Source: Homarus americanus (lineage: Eukaryota > Arthropoda > Malacostraca > Decapoda > Nephropidae). Taken from it: a stretch of 64,000 nucleotides of DNA. Shown piece after piece: positions 23,101-34,282 of the stretch; position 1 is the first letter of the stretch; each line of letters starts with the position of its first letter. The position numbers and the translations under genes are program-made. The stretch spans positions 5,424,930-5,488,929 of the forward strand of contig NW_024720711.1 in NCBI RefSeq assembly GCF_018991925.1, read 5' to 3'. The notes under the pieces are model-generated. The model saw only the letters and a program-made list of their open reading frames with translations. It made no database searches and was not told where the DNA came from.

Positions 23101-25245
23101 GTTTAACTCAACCTTCAATGAAACTGTGACTTAGTTTATGTTGAATACATGATGTTGATTAATACTGTGAATTGTGTGTACTCGCTCTCCCCGCTCTCTC
23201 ACACCATTCTCTCCCACTCTCCCGCCCTCTCACACCACTCTTCCTCTCACACCATTCTCTCCCACTCTCCCGCCCTCTCACACCACTCTTCCTCTCACAC
23301 CATTCTCTCCCACTCTCCCGCCCTCTCACACCATTCTCTCCCACTCTCCCGCCCTCTCACACCATTCTCTCCCACTCTTCATCCCTCTCACACCACTCTC
23401 CCTCACTCTCACCTGACTGTAGATAGCATAAGGTAAGGAGACGAGGGCAGCTAACAGCCAGACGACAGTGATGATGACAGCTCCGTGCCAGGCTCCGAGA
23501 CGCGGCTTCAGGGGATGGACGATCACCTGCAGGAGAAGACTGAGGAATGATAACATGGAGCCAGTGTTAAGTCTTCTCCCCCTCACACACACACACACAC
23601 TCAAGCACTCTCTCGCTCTCTAACACACACACACACACACACACACACACTCAAGCACTCTCTCGCTCTCTAACACACACACACACACACAAACAATTTC
23701 ACTCTCTTTTTCACCTGGAACATAAGCTAGTTGAGGTTACCTGGCTGGCGTACCTGTGACCTGTGTGACGGACGCTTTACTCAACCTGTGTAACTTACTT
23801 GGCGGAGTTGGAGGACGTACGGTACCTTAGGCGTAGGGGGACGTGTACCTGGGACTTGGGACGCCCATATGGGGATCTGAAGAACGTACCTAGGACCTGA
23901 TAAACGTACCTGAGATCTGGAAACGTACCTGGGACCTAAGGGGACGCACCTGGTAACGATCGAGGGCTATAGCGACCATGGTGAAGGCGGACACATAGAC
24001 GGAGATGACCTGGACAAAGGGCACCATACTACACATCAACCCCCCGAAGGGCCAGTCGTCTAGCAACACCCTGAGGATTGGACGTATAATTAGAAGTCTT
24101 TTTGACAGAATTAGACGTATTTCTGACAAAATTTGACAGAATTAAACGTGTTTCTGAGAAATTTTGACAGAATTAGATGTGTATTTTAACTAGACGTAGA
24201 ATTAGACGGTTTTTGACAATTGACGTTACTATTATACAAGTGTAATTTTGTAATTTTTTCTTCTCCCCATCTCTCTTTTCGTTCCCTTTTATTCTCTTTT
24301 CCTTCTACATTCTCTTTCTCATCTGGCAACACTGTAGAGCTCTCCGAGGCTCTCCGTAAGAAACTAAACTATCCCTACCCTTCTCCTCTACACTCCCTAT
24401 CCCCATCTCCCCCCTCCTCTTCTCACCTGGCCACGTTGAAGGGGATGTTGAGAGCCGTCATGAGAAGGTCTGAGAGGGCCAGGTTAGCGAGGAAGGTGTT
24501 GGTGAGGGTGTGGAGGCGCCTCGTCCTTACCACCACATGACACACCAACAGGTTACCGAAGAGCGAGACCCCGATGATGATAGAGTAGGCCAGGATGATT
24601 ATGACCATGCGTCCAGGGTCATCACGGCGCCTCACCTGGGCTGTCAGGTCAACTGTGGGAGGTCAGGTCAGTGTTAGTTAATGCTTTGGGGAGAATATTG
24701 ATGATGTATTGATGAGAGAATAAGATAACTGAATGACGAATACATGATTTATTAACGTGACTCCTGTTGTTATACCCGGGTGCTCAGGTCAACTCGGCTC
24801 AGTGTTAATTAATGACTCAGTGATGAGGTCACCAAAACGTTTCTCTGCCTTACTTATTGACCAAGGAAACATGTTAGTAAAAAACAAATCATATTTTTGG
24901 GGGAATTAACAAGATGAATTAGAACACTGTTGTAAACGTTTGAAGAAAATAAATAACCCCCGGTTCTGGACTCCAGTTGCACAAATTAACTTAGGCATGG
25001 TACAGTTTATCAGTCCACTCACCTGTGAAATTGTGCATGGCGGTGTTGGGCGGAGGGCGGAAGGCGGCGCGGAAGATACTGGCATTAAGGCCCATGATGC
25101 CAGCAGCAGCGTCTGGGTTCCTGGCCAGGCCCATCAACACCTTAGAGTAGTACTCCCACCTGGAGGCCAGTCGCTTCTCCAGGCTTATCTCCGTCATTGT
25201 CGCGTCTCCATAAGTTTCCTCCAAGTCTTCCATCGTCACGTTCAT
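20143..25245 (-). CDS. Rhodopsin-family neuropeptide GPCR, GPR83/NPY-receptor-like, with very long C-terminal tail
   Basis: Exons 25023-25245, 24427-24652, 23950-24070, 23413-23526 and 20143-22884 join in phase to 3426 nt, 1141 aa. The ATG at 25245 is the first in-frame ATG. The extracellular N-terminus has NVT, NAS and NFT glycosylation sequons. TM1 is at about 89-113 (GN pair) and TM2 at 122-146 (NLALSD). TM3 carries Cys163, and DRY lies at 187-189, followed by QVIVHPLKPRL. ECL2 has Cys241 to pair with Cys163. TM6 has CWMP (321-324) and TM7 has NPFIY (362-366) within HWFAMSNVCYNPFIYCWL. The HPLKPR segment and the TM7 sequence are typical of GPR83-like and NPY-type receptors, which couple neuropeptides to G proteins at the plasma membrane. 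The tail from about 375 to 1141 is Ser/Thr/Pro-rich, encoded in one exon, and far longer than the usual 40-100 residues. Ligand is unknown. Confidence 0.93.
23187..23400. repeat. Pyrimidine-rich minisatellite in receptor intron 4
   Basis: Tandem units of about 49 bp and about 31 bp are built from 'ctctcacaccattctctccc' and 'actcttcctctcacacca'. The array ends about 12 bp from the exon 4 donor at 23413, so on the transcribed strand a GA-rich tract starts just inside the intron. Confidence 0.9.
23583..23692. repeat. CA microsatellites in receptor intron 3
   Basis: There are three (CA)n runs, the last two separated by a duplicated spacer 'tcaagcactctctcgctctc' that occurs at about 23600 and again at about 23651. 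The compound unit has therefore been duplicated. It lies in the intron between exons 3 and 4 of the receptor. Confidence 0.9.
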
Positions 25246-26148
25246 GTTTGTTGATACTTGCAAATATTGGTCACTTTGTTTCGTGTATTTACTGAGTATA
25301 CGCTACCTCAGTCCACCATCTTTCTATTTTGGGTATTTTTAGTAAAATGTACTTTCAAGGCCTATGCTCTCATTTTCATGTTGTAAAGTTTGTAAACTCT
25401 TATATGTATATCTCTTGTTTCACATATGTTAAGCTCTTAGTTGTATCTTAAGACATTATTAGAGGTTTATCGTTGAAAGCCCCTATGCATATTAAAGGGA
25501 AAGATTTACTTGTTTAATTAATATTTATATATCCGGTACCTGTATAAGCCTTGAAGTCATATTTTATATTTATGTAAACGTTGCTTGTAAATGTAACACA
25601 TCCTCGCATTTGATGATTAATATCACTCAAATGTTGTTGTCTTGATAAGCGCCTTGGCTTGGACTGATTGCGTCTTGTACAATACACCCTGAAACGAGAG
25701 AAGCCAAGTTAATATTGCCTAAATCCCAACACAAAATTAATTTTTCACCATGGGTTAAATGTTTCGACTGAATATTATTACAAAACGTCTGTGAATATTA
25801 TTTTAAGTTTACATTGGTTTCTGGTGGTGTGATTTTGTTCTGGGGGGAGTTGTCTGCCGTGATTTAATCGAATTTATTGTCTAATTTTATTGTCCAAATG
25901 TTCAGTGGAACTTTGTGTTGGAGGTTCATGCCCGGTGTGGTTATGTTGTGCACTGTCAGGTGAAGATAGTGTATTCAGCCAAAAGAAGAATCAACTACGC
26001 AATGTTTCAGTCTAAAAATTTCTTGCCCATATATATATATATAACTTTTTTTTTTTACGAAAACAACGTATGTACAATATTTCCATAAGAGTTCTATTAG
26101 CGCAAATTATATCAGCTACAGCCTTGTCAAGATGTCCTCGTACAAGAC

Positions 26149-26221
<73 letters not shown>

Positions 26222-26444
26222 TAAGAAAACAGAAACTGCAAGATACCGGTACGTACACATTTTTTTATGACGTAAATGATAACAAAGTATCAGGACTTCC
26301 CGTAAATTATCTTTGTTACATCCGTATTTTTTCCTCATTCAGAAGGCCAATGATAACGTACAGTACAGTGTTGGGGAAGGACTGAAAATAGCTTGGCTCA
26401 GTGTGTAGGCAGCGGAGAGACTGGAGAGGGTTGTGGTGGCAACG
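25246..26444. other. Divergent intergenic region between receptor and small membrane protein gene
   Basis: About 1.2 kb separates the start codons of two divergently oriented genes and should contain both promoters or their UTR exons. It is AT-rich and includes the TA microsatellite at 26151-26219. I cannot identify a specific core promoter. Confidence 0.4.
26151..26219. repeat. (TA)n microsatellite
   Basis: About 34 perfect AT dinucleotides lie upstream of the plus-strand small membrane protein gene. ORFs encoding alternating Ile-Tyr across it are artefacts. Confidence 0.97.
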
Positions 26445-27044
26445 ATGACTGAAGACGGTGAGTAAAGTTAGTAGCTTGGATCATCACTTGACAATAAATA
26501 CTGGTAAACTGTATAATGATATAATGAAATCTCATATATTCGATTTTGTCAATATATATTAATATTAGATTTAGTGATATGATAGTCAAGATGATCAAGT
26601 GTTAGCTATTTCCAGTCAGGTTTCTCTAAATAAAAACATCCCTCACTTAAGAAAACAATATCCGTCAGGCCAGGTGAGGTGGTGACTGATCCAAAAGTAA
26701 AAACAAAAACAAATATTCTGAGTGATGAAACTCCAATTATTTTTCCTACAGCTCTTCGGTCAAAGTCCCAGGTAGCTGATCTGACTTTCTGCCTCATTTA
26801 CACCCAATTGCAGGGTTTCAATTGTTTCTCTTACTATTGACAAAACATATATTTATTGTTTCTCGCTTTTGATCTTTTTTGTTTACATTTTTGTATTTTT
26901 ATGGTCCTTTATAATTATTATTAGTGTTATTATTATTGTTATCAATATTATTTTATTTTATATTTTTTATTATAATTTGTATTTACTATGAATTATTATT
27001 ATTTTAATTTTAATTTTGTTTTATTATAAATTTTATTTACTATG

Positions 27045-27113
<69 letters not shown>

Positions 27114-28064
27114 ATTTTCGCCCCCAGGCCCCGAAGTGGGTCAGTGACCTGTGCCCGGGTGGGCTAATCCGTGTTTAAAAAAAAATAGGGATGTGACCAG
27201 TTATTACCAGGCCCAAGATGATGAAATGTCACGGCAAAGATTGTTGGACATTCTTACGGTTAATTTTCCAAGTCAGGTGAAGATTAACCCCTCCAGCTTA
27301 TTCCACGTGATGATTGATTAACTTTACCTAAACTAACCGTAAATAATAATATTATGTTACTGATTAAAAATTTTAAACCCAAATTTAAACTTGTGTTTTT
27401 GTGTACAAAGACGTTTATAGTGTGTCTGGCGACACCTTCACTGGAGTCTCACGGCCCACGGGATCAGGCCCTAAACTATACTAAGTTTGTGACAACTTAC
27501 ACTGTTTTAGTAATGATTCAATAGACAACCATATTTACAAATATTTTTTGTTCTTATACCTTCATAAATGTTTCTTGAAGCTGTTCCTGGCTCGTAACTC
27601 GTGAGGGAAGGATGTTGTATAATCCTAGTACTGTACGCTGACAACTATCTGTAATATATTAGTAAAAAAATAATGGTATTAATTTTCTCGGTGTAGCTCT
27701 GTTGTACCTGATTGCAGTCCTGGGAAGTGTGGGGGTGCTGACAACAATGATCAGCATGGCCATGATCTACAAGCTGCTGAAGGTCACACAGGTCACCAAA
27801 AGGTGTCCCTATGGACCCCTCCCACCGGTCCCCACTGACCCACGAACCACGGGAAACAACCACCACCACCAGGAAGGTTGTCCACTTTACCATGGAGTGG
27901 TGGCTTCAAATCCCACTCAGTTCTACACTTTGCCCCGCAACATGACTCGCGTCATCTGTAGGGAGCCTGGCACCTCCAGCGGTGGCAATGTGGTCTGTGC
28001 CAATACCTGTAAGGAGTCGGAGCGTGACAGCCTGAACAGTATGTACGCCGTTTTAGATCTTTGA
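26445..28064 (+). CDS. Small single-pass membrane protein, two exons, 126 aa, family uncertain
   Basis: Exon 1 runs from the ATG at 26445 to 26457 (MTED plus one base) and ends at a strong donor, G|GTGAGT. Exon 2 is 27697-28064 and starts after GTGTAG. The phase-1 junction reads into ALLYLIAVLGSVGVLTTMIS, a clear transmembrane helix at about residues 6-31. A TAG lies in frame 12 codons upstream (26406-26408), supporting this start, although the same TAG could be an acceptor and the in-frame codons between are open. The cytoplasmic side has a basic stop (KLLK, VTKR), a PLPPVP proline motif, six cysteines, an NMT sequon and a C-terminal YAVLDL, which fits a Yxx-hydrophobic sorting motif. The helix with LY..VLG..G..T loosely recalls KCNE (MinK) potassium-channel subunits and the overall size is similar, but this may be composition only. 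It lies head-to-head with the peptide receptor gene. Confidence 0.6.
27046..27112. repeat. (ATT)n microsatellite in the intron of the small membrane protein gene
   Basis: About 22 ATT units, embedded in a longer AT-rich tract from about 26900, lie within the single intron 26458-27696. Confidence 0.95.
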
Positions 28065-30626
28065 GTCGCGCTACACCTTGATGTTCTCCACGTGAAAAGT
28101 TCCCACAAATGAGGGAAATCCCCGATGGACACCTAAAATAATTAAATATAAATCAATCTTTATTATGTAATTATATAAAATAAATCTTCGCGTGACAACT
28201 GCATTAGATTTCCCCCAGTACAACTCATAATTTTTTTTTTAAGAATACCCGTACAGTAGTGATGTTATTAACATGATTTTCACATATGAGTCGCAGTGAA
28301 ATATGTACCCCTTATAATCTTATTAGCAGTCAAATTATCAAGTTTTTCATGTAACTTAGTTTAAATTCAGAATAAATTATGTGACTCAAATTGTTTAATT
28401 TAAACTTCCATTTCAAATGATCCCCAAAGGTCAGCTGTAAGGAGCCAATATATTGTATACAATCAATGCTAATTGATATGGAAATTAGGGTAATTATTTG
28501 TTGTCAGTCTGGCTATGAAGTTTTGTTGATCGAGTTATTACAATTTCTATGTAAATCATCTTTATGTGATTTATAGAGAACCAAGACTTTACGCAGCAAT
28601 ACATTATAATAAGTAATATTGTACTGTATTGCAAGTTACTCCTTGGACAGTACAGTATGCATTGGCCAAGACAGTGTGTTGTGAGCCAGCCTGGCCCCGT
28701 ACCACGCCTTCTGTTATTGTTTAACTTGTATATTCCGTCTGAGGTGAGAGGTTCTAAATTTAATGATTACCTTTTCATAGTGGTGTTGTTGAGGTTTCAG
28801 TTGACTTTAAAACCACGAGGTGTGTCTAGTTACTCAGTCAATTAACTGCCACGTCTTCTTTTTGTTTTGGTCTTTCTGTAATTTATTGTTCAGCATCATA
28901 TTACCAGTTTATGCTCATTGACAGTTTTTTGTATGGAGGTGTTGATGGTGTAAGTGGCAATAAAGCAGCTGCTGCCGCGCCTCCTAACTGCCTCACCTCA
29001 CCACTGCCAGATGTGTCAGAAAAGTGTCCCTCTTATCACCTCACCTTTCAGGAACTCCCTCATAAAGCCAATAGGAGGACCAATATAATCTGGTCGTTAG
29101 GCGGGAACATCATGTTGACTCGGTGGTTCGCCTTCCAGTATTTTAGTTTGGGGTTGCGTTCGTCAGCGATTGTTTTTCAAATCCGACTTCACACAGCAAG
29201 TAGAAATTAATTGGTTTTTATTCCATCTTGTTTCGCCATGACGGTACAACACGTGCAGTTGGGTTAATGTGGATACAAGTTGTGTATTCTCATCAGTTTC
29301 CTCGCTAAGTTGGTGAAGACGCAGATCATTTTAAGGGAAAAAAGTGATTTATTATTAAAGTTATCAGTAAATAACTAAATATAACAGTAACTTCATACGC
29401 TAGACCGAATTGATCTAAATTTTAGTAAGTACTTGTTGTTAACGACCCTGGCCTTTGAAGCGTCTAACAATGGTGAATACAGTGGTAAGTAAAGGCCTCA
29501 GTGACGCTCAAGACCACATTCAGATTCAGGAAATGATTATCTTAATGGATAAAAGAGGTCTCGAATCTGACCCTGTGTTCCCGTATATACTGTAACTACC
29601 AGAACAGGGTGGGGTGTTAGGAGGTCCTCGGGCAGGGTGATGTGTTGTGTTGTTGGTTAGTGTCTTTTGTATAGGACTTCCAACCTTCATGCCAGTGTGG
29701 GTAATAACAGTGTTCACACTAGGATAAACTCACGACTGCATTGATTTTTACTTCCCCGCATCACAAGCTGAGAGCCGTTAGTGATGCTCCCAGCCCCACT
29801 CACTTTGTAGCATTAGCTGTGATGCTAATTTTTACAGTGGACCTTAACAAATAGAGACAGATACAGGGAAAACTATGAAAATATTAACATAAAGATGGAA
29901 GAGTAGTGTAGCAGGCTTGTCTGCCCTGGGCCTGGATGTACTCGTATACTGTATTGTTTGTATGCCACAGTTACCCGTGTACACTAATTCACATCTTCTC
30001 TTCACCTCTCCTGAAAATGTGAATTACTACAAGATAGCGCTTGGGGTCTTCCTACTGGTTATCGACACATACTGTACATGGTCTATTAAGACAATTATAA
30101 AAAAAATATTTCAACCACAGATCCTTAATCAGCGTTTCGAGGGCGACATATACTAAGATTCTGACTTGTAATTCTGAGGGTCCAAAATATTTAATTTGCT
30201 CAAAATCTCAGTATAAGTCGTCCTCGGCACGCTGATTTAAGAAGAATCTGCGGTCAAAAAATTGAAATTCTGATTATTAAATGCCTTCATATCCATTAGC
30301 ATAATTAATTATAAAAATTCATATAATCAAAGGTGCTATTAACTTTCACGTGTGTTTTCATATTACACCCCCCCCGCCCCCCCTCCCCCCCGCCCCACAC
30401 CTCTTGATACGAGTATGTGAAATTATCATAAATATATCTTGTTGTTTAGTCGATACCTGAATTATGTATTAGGGGTTTGTGTATATTGAAAGGGGGGCTG
30501 GAGATGAATGGTGTGTGTGTGTGATGGAGTATAGAGGACACCATTACAAAGAGCGGGTGCTGGTGTTGAGGGGCACAACTTGGAACTTCAACAACTGTAA
30601 TGAAACACCACAGTTTATTAATGGCT

Positions 30627-30633
30627 AGTGTGT

Positions 30634-30699
<66 letters not shown>
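30627..30699. repeat. (TG)n microsatellite
   Basis: This is an interrupted TG dinucleotide tract with two GAG interruptions. Confidence 0.97.
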
Positions 30700-30967
30700 A
30701 TTTTCTATTCTTGCTCTCATAAAGTTTACATACTGCATAAGAGATAGTTATTAATTGTATTCACTATTATTTGTTCTAATTCAGTAAATACAACACTCGA
30801 TAGAATAAATCATCAACCTCATCACTCACCACCACTATCACTGCTATCATCAACACCACCGCCAGTACTGGACAGCTCCCAGTAGGACAAGAAATATGGT
30901 TACACTTCTGAGAAGAGGCGTTGTCTATCATAGAGAAAAAAGTTTATTGTCCTTTGTTAGATGGAGG

Positions 30968-30986
30968 GTCTCTCCCTCTCTCTCTC

Positions 30987-31024
<38 letters not shown>
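30968..31024. repeat. (CT)n microsatellite
   Basis: CT dinucleotides with one CC interruption lie about 160 bp upstream of the solo LTR. Confidence 0.97.
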
Positions 31025-31183
31025 CGGCCCCCTGACTCCTCATCGTGTAAAGGACCATTAGTGTTTCCTTTATGGCCCAAAACAGTGGGTATTAGACATG
31101 CCTTAGCGCCGCGGTATATAGCCACTTAAGCCCTGACGAGATCTCTGTCCCAGATCCCCTCATCGCTTCCCAGTGGATAACAC

Positions 31184-31575
31184 TGTAGTGGATTTCTCCC
31201 CTACAAACGCTGTTTGTCGCGGAGTAGCCGACCCCACGAATTCCCCAGTGTATGCCTCGTGGTCTAGGTCAACCAGCGCCGCCATACATGACGGAGGTCA
31301 ACTACTAAGCCACGCCTACCCCCGCTATTTAAGACCTGACCTCGTGGTGACCTCTCTCTTCTTCTAGCTACAGCCGCAGCGAGCTACACCTCCTCCTCCT
31401 CCTCCGCCGCTGCCTGGCGGCCCTCGCTCCCGCCGGCGAGCATGGCGACCCACAAGCTGTCCTCCTCTGAGCACCCTCACCAACCAGCTCTCTCTACATC
31501 ACGCTTGTAACCACATTGTGAGTTTCCTTTCTCCATCCCATCCTGACTGCGAACCAAAACATCCCGTACCCCACA
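31184..31575 (+). mobile_element. Solo LTR (about 392 bp) of the same family as the deleted LTR element at 34-36 kb
   Basis: The sequence starts TGTAGTGGAT and ends ACCCCACA, and is flanked by ACAC on both sides (31180-31183 and 31576-31579), a 4-bp target duplication. It aligns by eye through most of its length with the reverse complement of 34283-34730, including the 'ctacaaacgctgtttgtcgc' block and the Pro/Ala-rich GC segment. A TATA-like GCTATTTAAG lies at about 31323-31332, as in an LTR promoter. No internal region is attached, so this is a solo LTR left by LTR-LTR recombination. Confidence 0.85.
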
Positions 31576-31613
31576 ACACCATCTTCCCCTTCCCACTGTT
31601 CGCCTTCTCTCCC

Positions 31614-31707
31614 CTGAACCACGAACAGACTTTTGAATCCGAAATATTTATGGACAATTAATGTAGCTATCAGTCTAACTGCTTCGGGTTCACGAGTCTG
31701 AATCTCT
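31614..31707. mobile_element. Degenerate copy of the foldback element at 32242
   Basis: It shares with 32258-32361 the blocks 'cttttgaatccgaa', 'atttatggaca', 'aatgta' and 'gggttcacgagtctgaatc'. It begins about 40 bp after the solo LTR and lacks the outer GTCACCC arms. Confidence 0.65.
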
Positions 31708-32241
31708 TCTATAGACTGTGTGTGTGTGTTTGTTTTACCTTCCATTGTTTTAAATTTACGTATATAAACTAGCGATCAGCTGTTTCCGAGATGTCCAATT
31801 CCTGTGTTTAAATCAGCTGACTGGTGTCGGACCACCACGCGACGTGCCAAACACTCGATTTTGTGGCTCAAGAATCCTCAACACACCAAACAAAAGAATT
31901 ACACAGACTTGAACATTAACCTTTTTAGCGACACTGTAGAAGAGTTATATGTAGATTAACATTATGAATTTTAACATGTTTGTGGTTGTATACGCGAGGG
32001 TAGAGCATTTTAGGGAGCAGTGTAGTATCCCTGGGAATGTAGGAACACATGTAAACATGGATCCATTAGTACATTCCACGATTTGAGATTCAAGAGGAAT
32101 TCGATCTAATATCTGGGGAATCCGACGGTGTATACGAATGTCTTTTGTTTGATATAGGTTGCCTTTATTAAGGGGTAGATTTCGTATCGTCTCTTTTATT
32201 TAATCTTGTTTTAATATCCTTAGCGAAGAGGTGAAGGTACA

Positions 32242-32391
32242 GTCACCCAAAAAAGTCCTGTCGCGAACCATGAACCCCGAGATTCAGACTCTTGAATCCG
32301 AAGCATTTATGGACAGAATAATGTATCAGTGTCTACTGCTTTGGGTTCACGAGTCTGAATCGTGGTTCGCGACAGGACTCTTTTGGGTGAC
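32242..32391. mobile_element. 150-bp foldback (MITE-like) element with TACA target duplication
   Basis: The left arm beginning GTCACCCAAAA at 32242 and the right arm ending TTTTGGGTGAC at 32391 are near-perfect inverted repeats of about 29 bp, with weaker complementarity continuing inward. TACA flanks both ends (32238-32241 and 32392-32395). There is no coding capacity. Confidence 0.8.
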
Positions 32392-32395
32392 TACA

Positions 32396-33322
32396 GGGGT
32401 GGAAAAAAGGGGAGGGAGAGGAAAGCTGCGTGAATATTTGTTTGTAAATTGAAAGAAAGGTAGGGCCAGAGGGAAGATTGGGAGAAGAGAAAGATCAAAT
32501 ATTGGCCATATTTATCTTACTGAGTGAAGAGTTAAAGCATTTGGAGAGTTTGGGCTTATTATTCCTGTGTATATTGACCACAATTTCAATTTCATTTCAT
32601 ACTTACTGGAACGGAGCAAAACGGTATCTCTAGCGAGAATTTTTCCACCATCGTTCTTTCGTTCTTTCACAACAAAAATAGTGTGGCTCAATATATTATT
32701 AAACTAAACTAACTCATACTGCCTTAAAATAGAGTGAAGACTGAAGCGGTATGGATTATATGAAATTAATCTACTTCAATGATATATTTTTTATTATTCC
32801 CTTAATGATGATTGTTTGTTTAGCAATACTCTTTTTTATCAGATCCCGTGAGTCTAGTTAATACCCTTGTTCTTAGTGGAGAGAAAAATAAACAAAACAT
32901 TCCCGGATCAACTGTGTTTTTGGCACGCACTGCAGCAGCTGAACTTAACCTGAGTCTCCCGCCTGTCTAATGCGTCGGGATAACATTAATGCATGTGTTA
33001 AAGACCTGTTCAGTGTCATTCGGGTCGTTGACAATAGATTTAAACCAGGTATTCTGTTTTTATGAGCTTGTTTACTTTCTTGATTTTTCTCGTGAGTGCT
33101 GAGGGGGGAGGCCAAGGAGACCGACGTGGCCATGTGTGTTGTGTGACATTTGGCACCAATATTTACACCAATGTTGCCTTGTTTCTACTCGTACCATTCC
33201 CTTGGTCCTATTGTCTCTGTTCTTGTACTTCCCAGTAAAATTCAAAATCGAGTGATATTTCTTTATTACAGGTCCAGTTACCTTGACATTTATTATGTAT
33301 TTTTATTATTGCTGTTACTACT
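32396..33322. other. Intergenic, no gene seen
   Basis: AT-rich sequence between the foldback element and the CR1-like fragment. No supported feature. Confidence 0.4.
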
Positions 33323-34078
33323 ACATAAGAACATAAGAACATAACATAAGAAAGTGGGATACTGCAGGAGGCCGACTGGCCCATGCAGGGCAGATCCCTT
33401 TCACACCCATCCCAGCACTTCCATGTGCCTATCCAACTTCGTCTTGAAGCTCCCTAGCGTCCCCGATCCTACTATAGCACTCGGTAGCCTATTCCACATA
33501 TCCACAACTCTATTACCAAACCAGTGCTTGCCTATATCCTTTCTGAATCGGAATTTATCTAATTTAAAGCCATTTGTTCTAGTTATTTCGTTATTACTGA
33601 GCTTCAGAACATCTTCCATTTTACCCTTGTTAATCCCACTTACCCACTTGTACACCTCTATCATATCTCCCCTAACTCTACGCCTCTCTAATGAATGTAA
33701 GCCTAAGCTTTTCAGTCTTTCTTCATATGGAAGGTTTCTAATATTATGGATCATTTTTGTCATTCTTCTTTGTACTCTCTCCAAAGAATCTATGTCCATT
33801 CTATAATAAGGACACCACAACTGAACCGCATAATCCATGTGTGGCCTCACTAATGCTAGGTAAAGTTTCAAGATAACGTCAGCAGTTCTGTTACTCACAG
33901 ACCTAGATATGAACCCAAGAATCCTGTTTGCCTTGTTGCGAACGCTAATACATTGTTTTCTAGGTTTCAAGTCGTTGCTAACAAATACACCTAGATCTTT
34001 TTCACTACTACTACCATCATTAATAATACCGGTAATAATAATATTAAAGATATACCGAAATAATATTAAATCCATACC
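33323..34078 (-). mobile_element. 5'-truncated CR1-like non-LTR retrotransposon (C-terminal end of the RT protein)
   Basis: The minus-strand ORF at about 33401-34075 (about 224 codons) carries the typical post-RT segment of CR1/Jockey-type ORF2: SSEKDLGVFVSNDL, then LYLALVRPHMDYAVQLW, then ERVQRRMTKMI, LPYEERLKSLGLHSLERRR and RGDMIEVYKWVSGI. The YADD catalytic core is upstream and missing. It ends beyond the stop in a short tandem 3' terminus of CATTCTTATG/TTCTTATG units (about 33323-33352 on the opposite strand). The ORF is intact over its length, so this copy is fairly young compared with the other fragments of the family in the window. Confidence 0.88.
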
Positions 34079-34282
34079 GTAATGACTACATATTTATAAC
34101 ACCCCAAGGCAGTACTTTTCGTAGAATACAATACAAAGCAACAGACCTCTACAGGGCCATCCAATTTAGTGAAGTCTTCCTCCCTCAGTTTCGGCCATAA
34201 AGTCCCCCAGTCTGTAAAATTAATTCCCGCCAACACTGACCGCTCTGAGCTTCACCGGCACGTCGTTGTTGTGTTGTGGTAT

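Larger units (their letters stand above)
28065..31183. other. Intergenic, no gene seen
   Basis: This is AT-rich sequence downstream of the small membrane protein gene. It contains a C-rich run at about 30367-30396 and the TG and CT microsatellites listed separately. ORFs such as 28911-29210 and 29917-30156 have no recognisable family features or supporting splice signals. Confidence 0.4.

Noticed and set aside
23149..23436. Ser/His/Pro-rich ORFs in three frames
   Set aside because: They are produced by the pyrimidine-rich minisatellite within a receptor intron.
26012..26338. ORFs with alternating Ile-Tyr
   Set aside because: They are translations of the (TA)n microsatellite; the same applies to 37308-37493.
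33354..33806. 150-codon plus-strand ORF
   Set aside because: It is antisense to the CR1-like retrotransposon ORF, which has the recognisable protein sequence on the minus strand. The ORF at 37615-37929 is the same case with strands exchanged.
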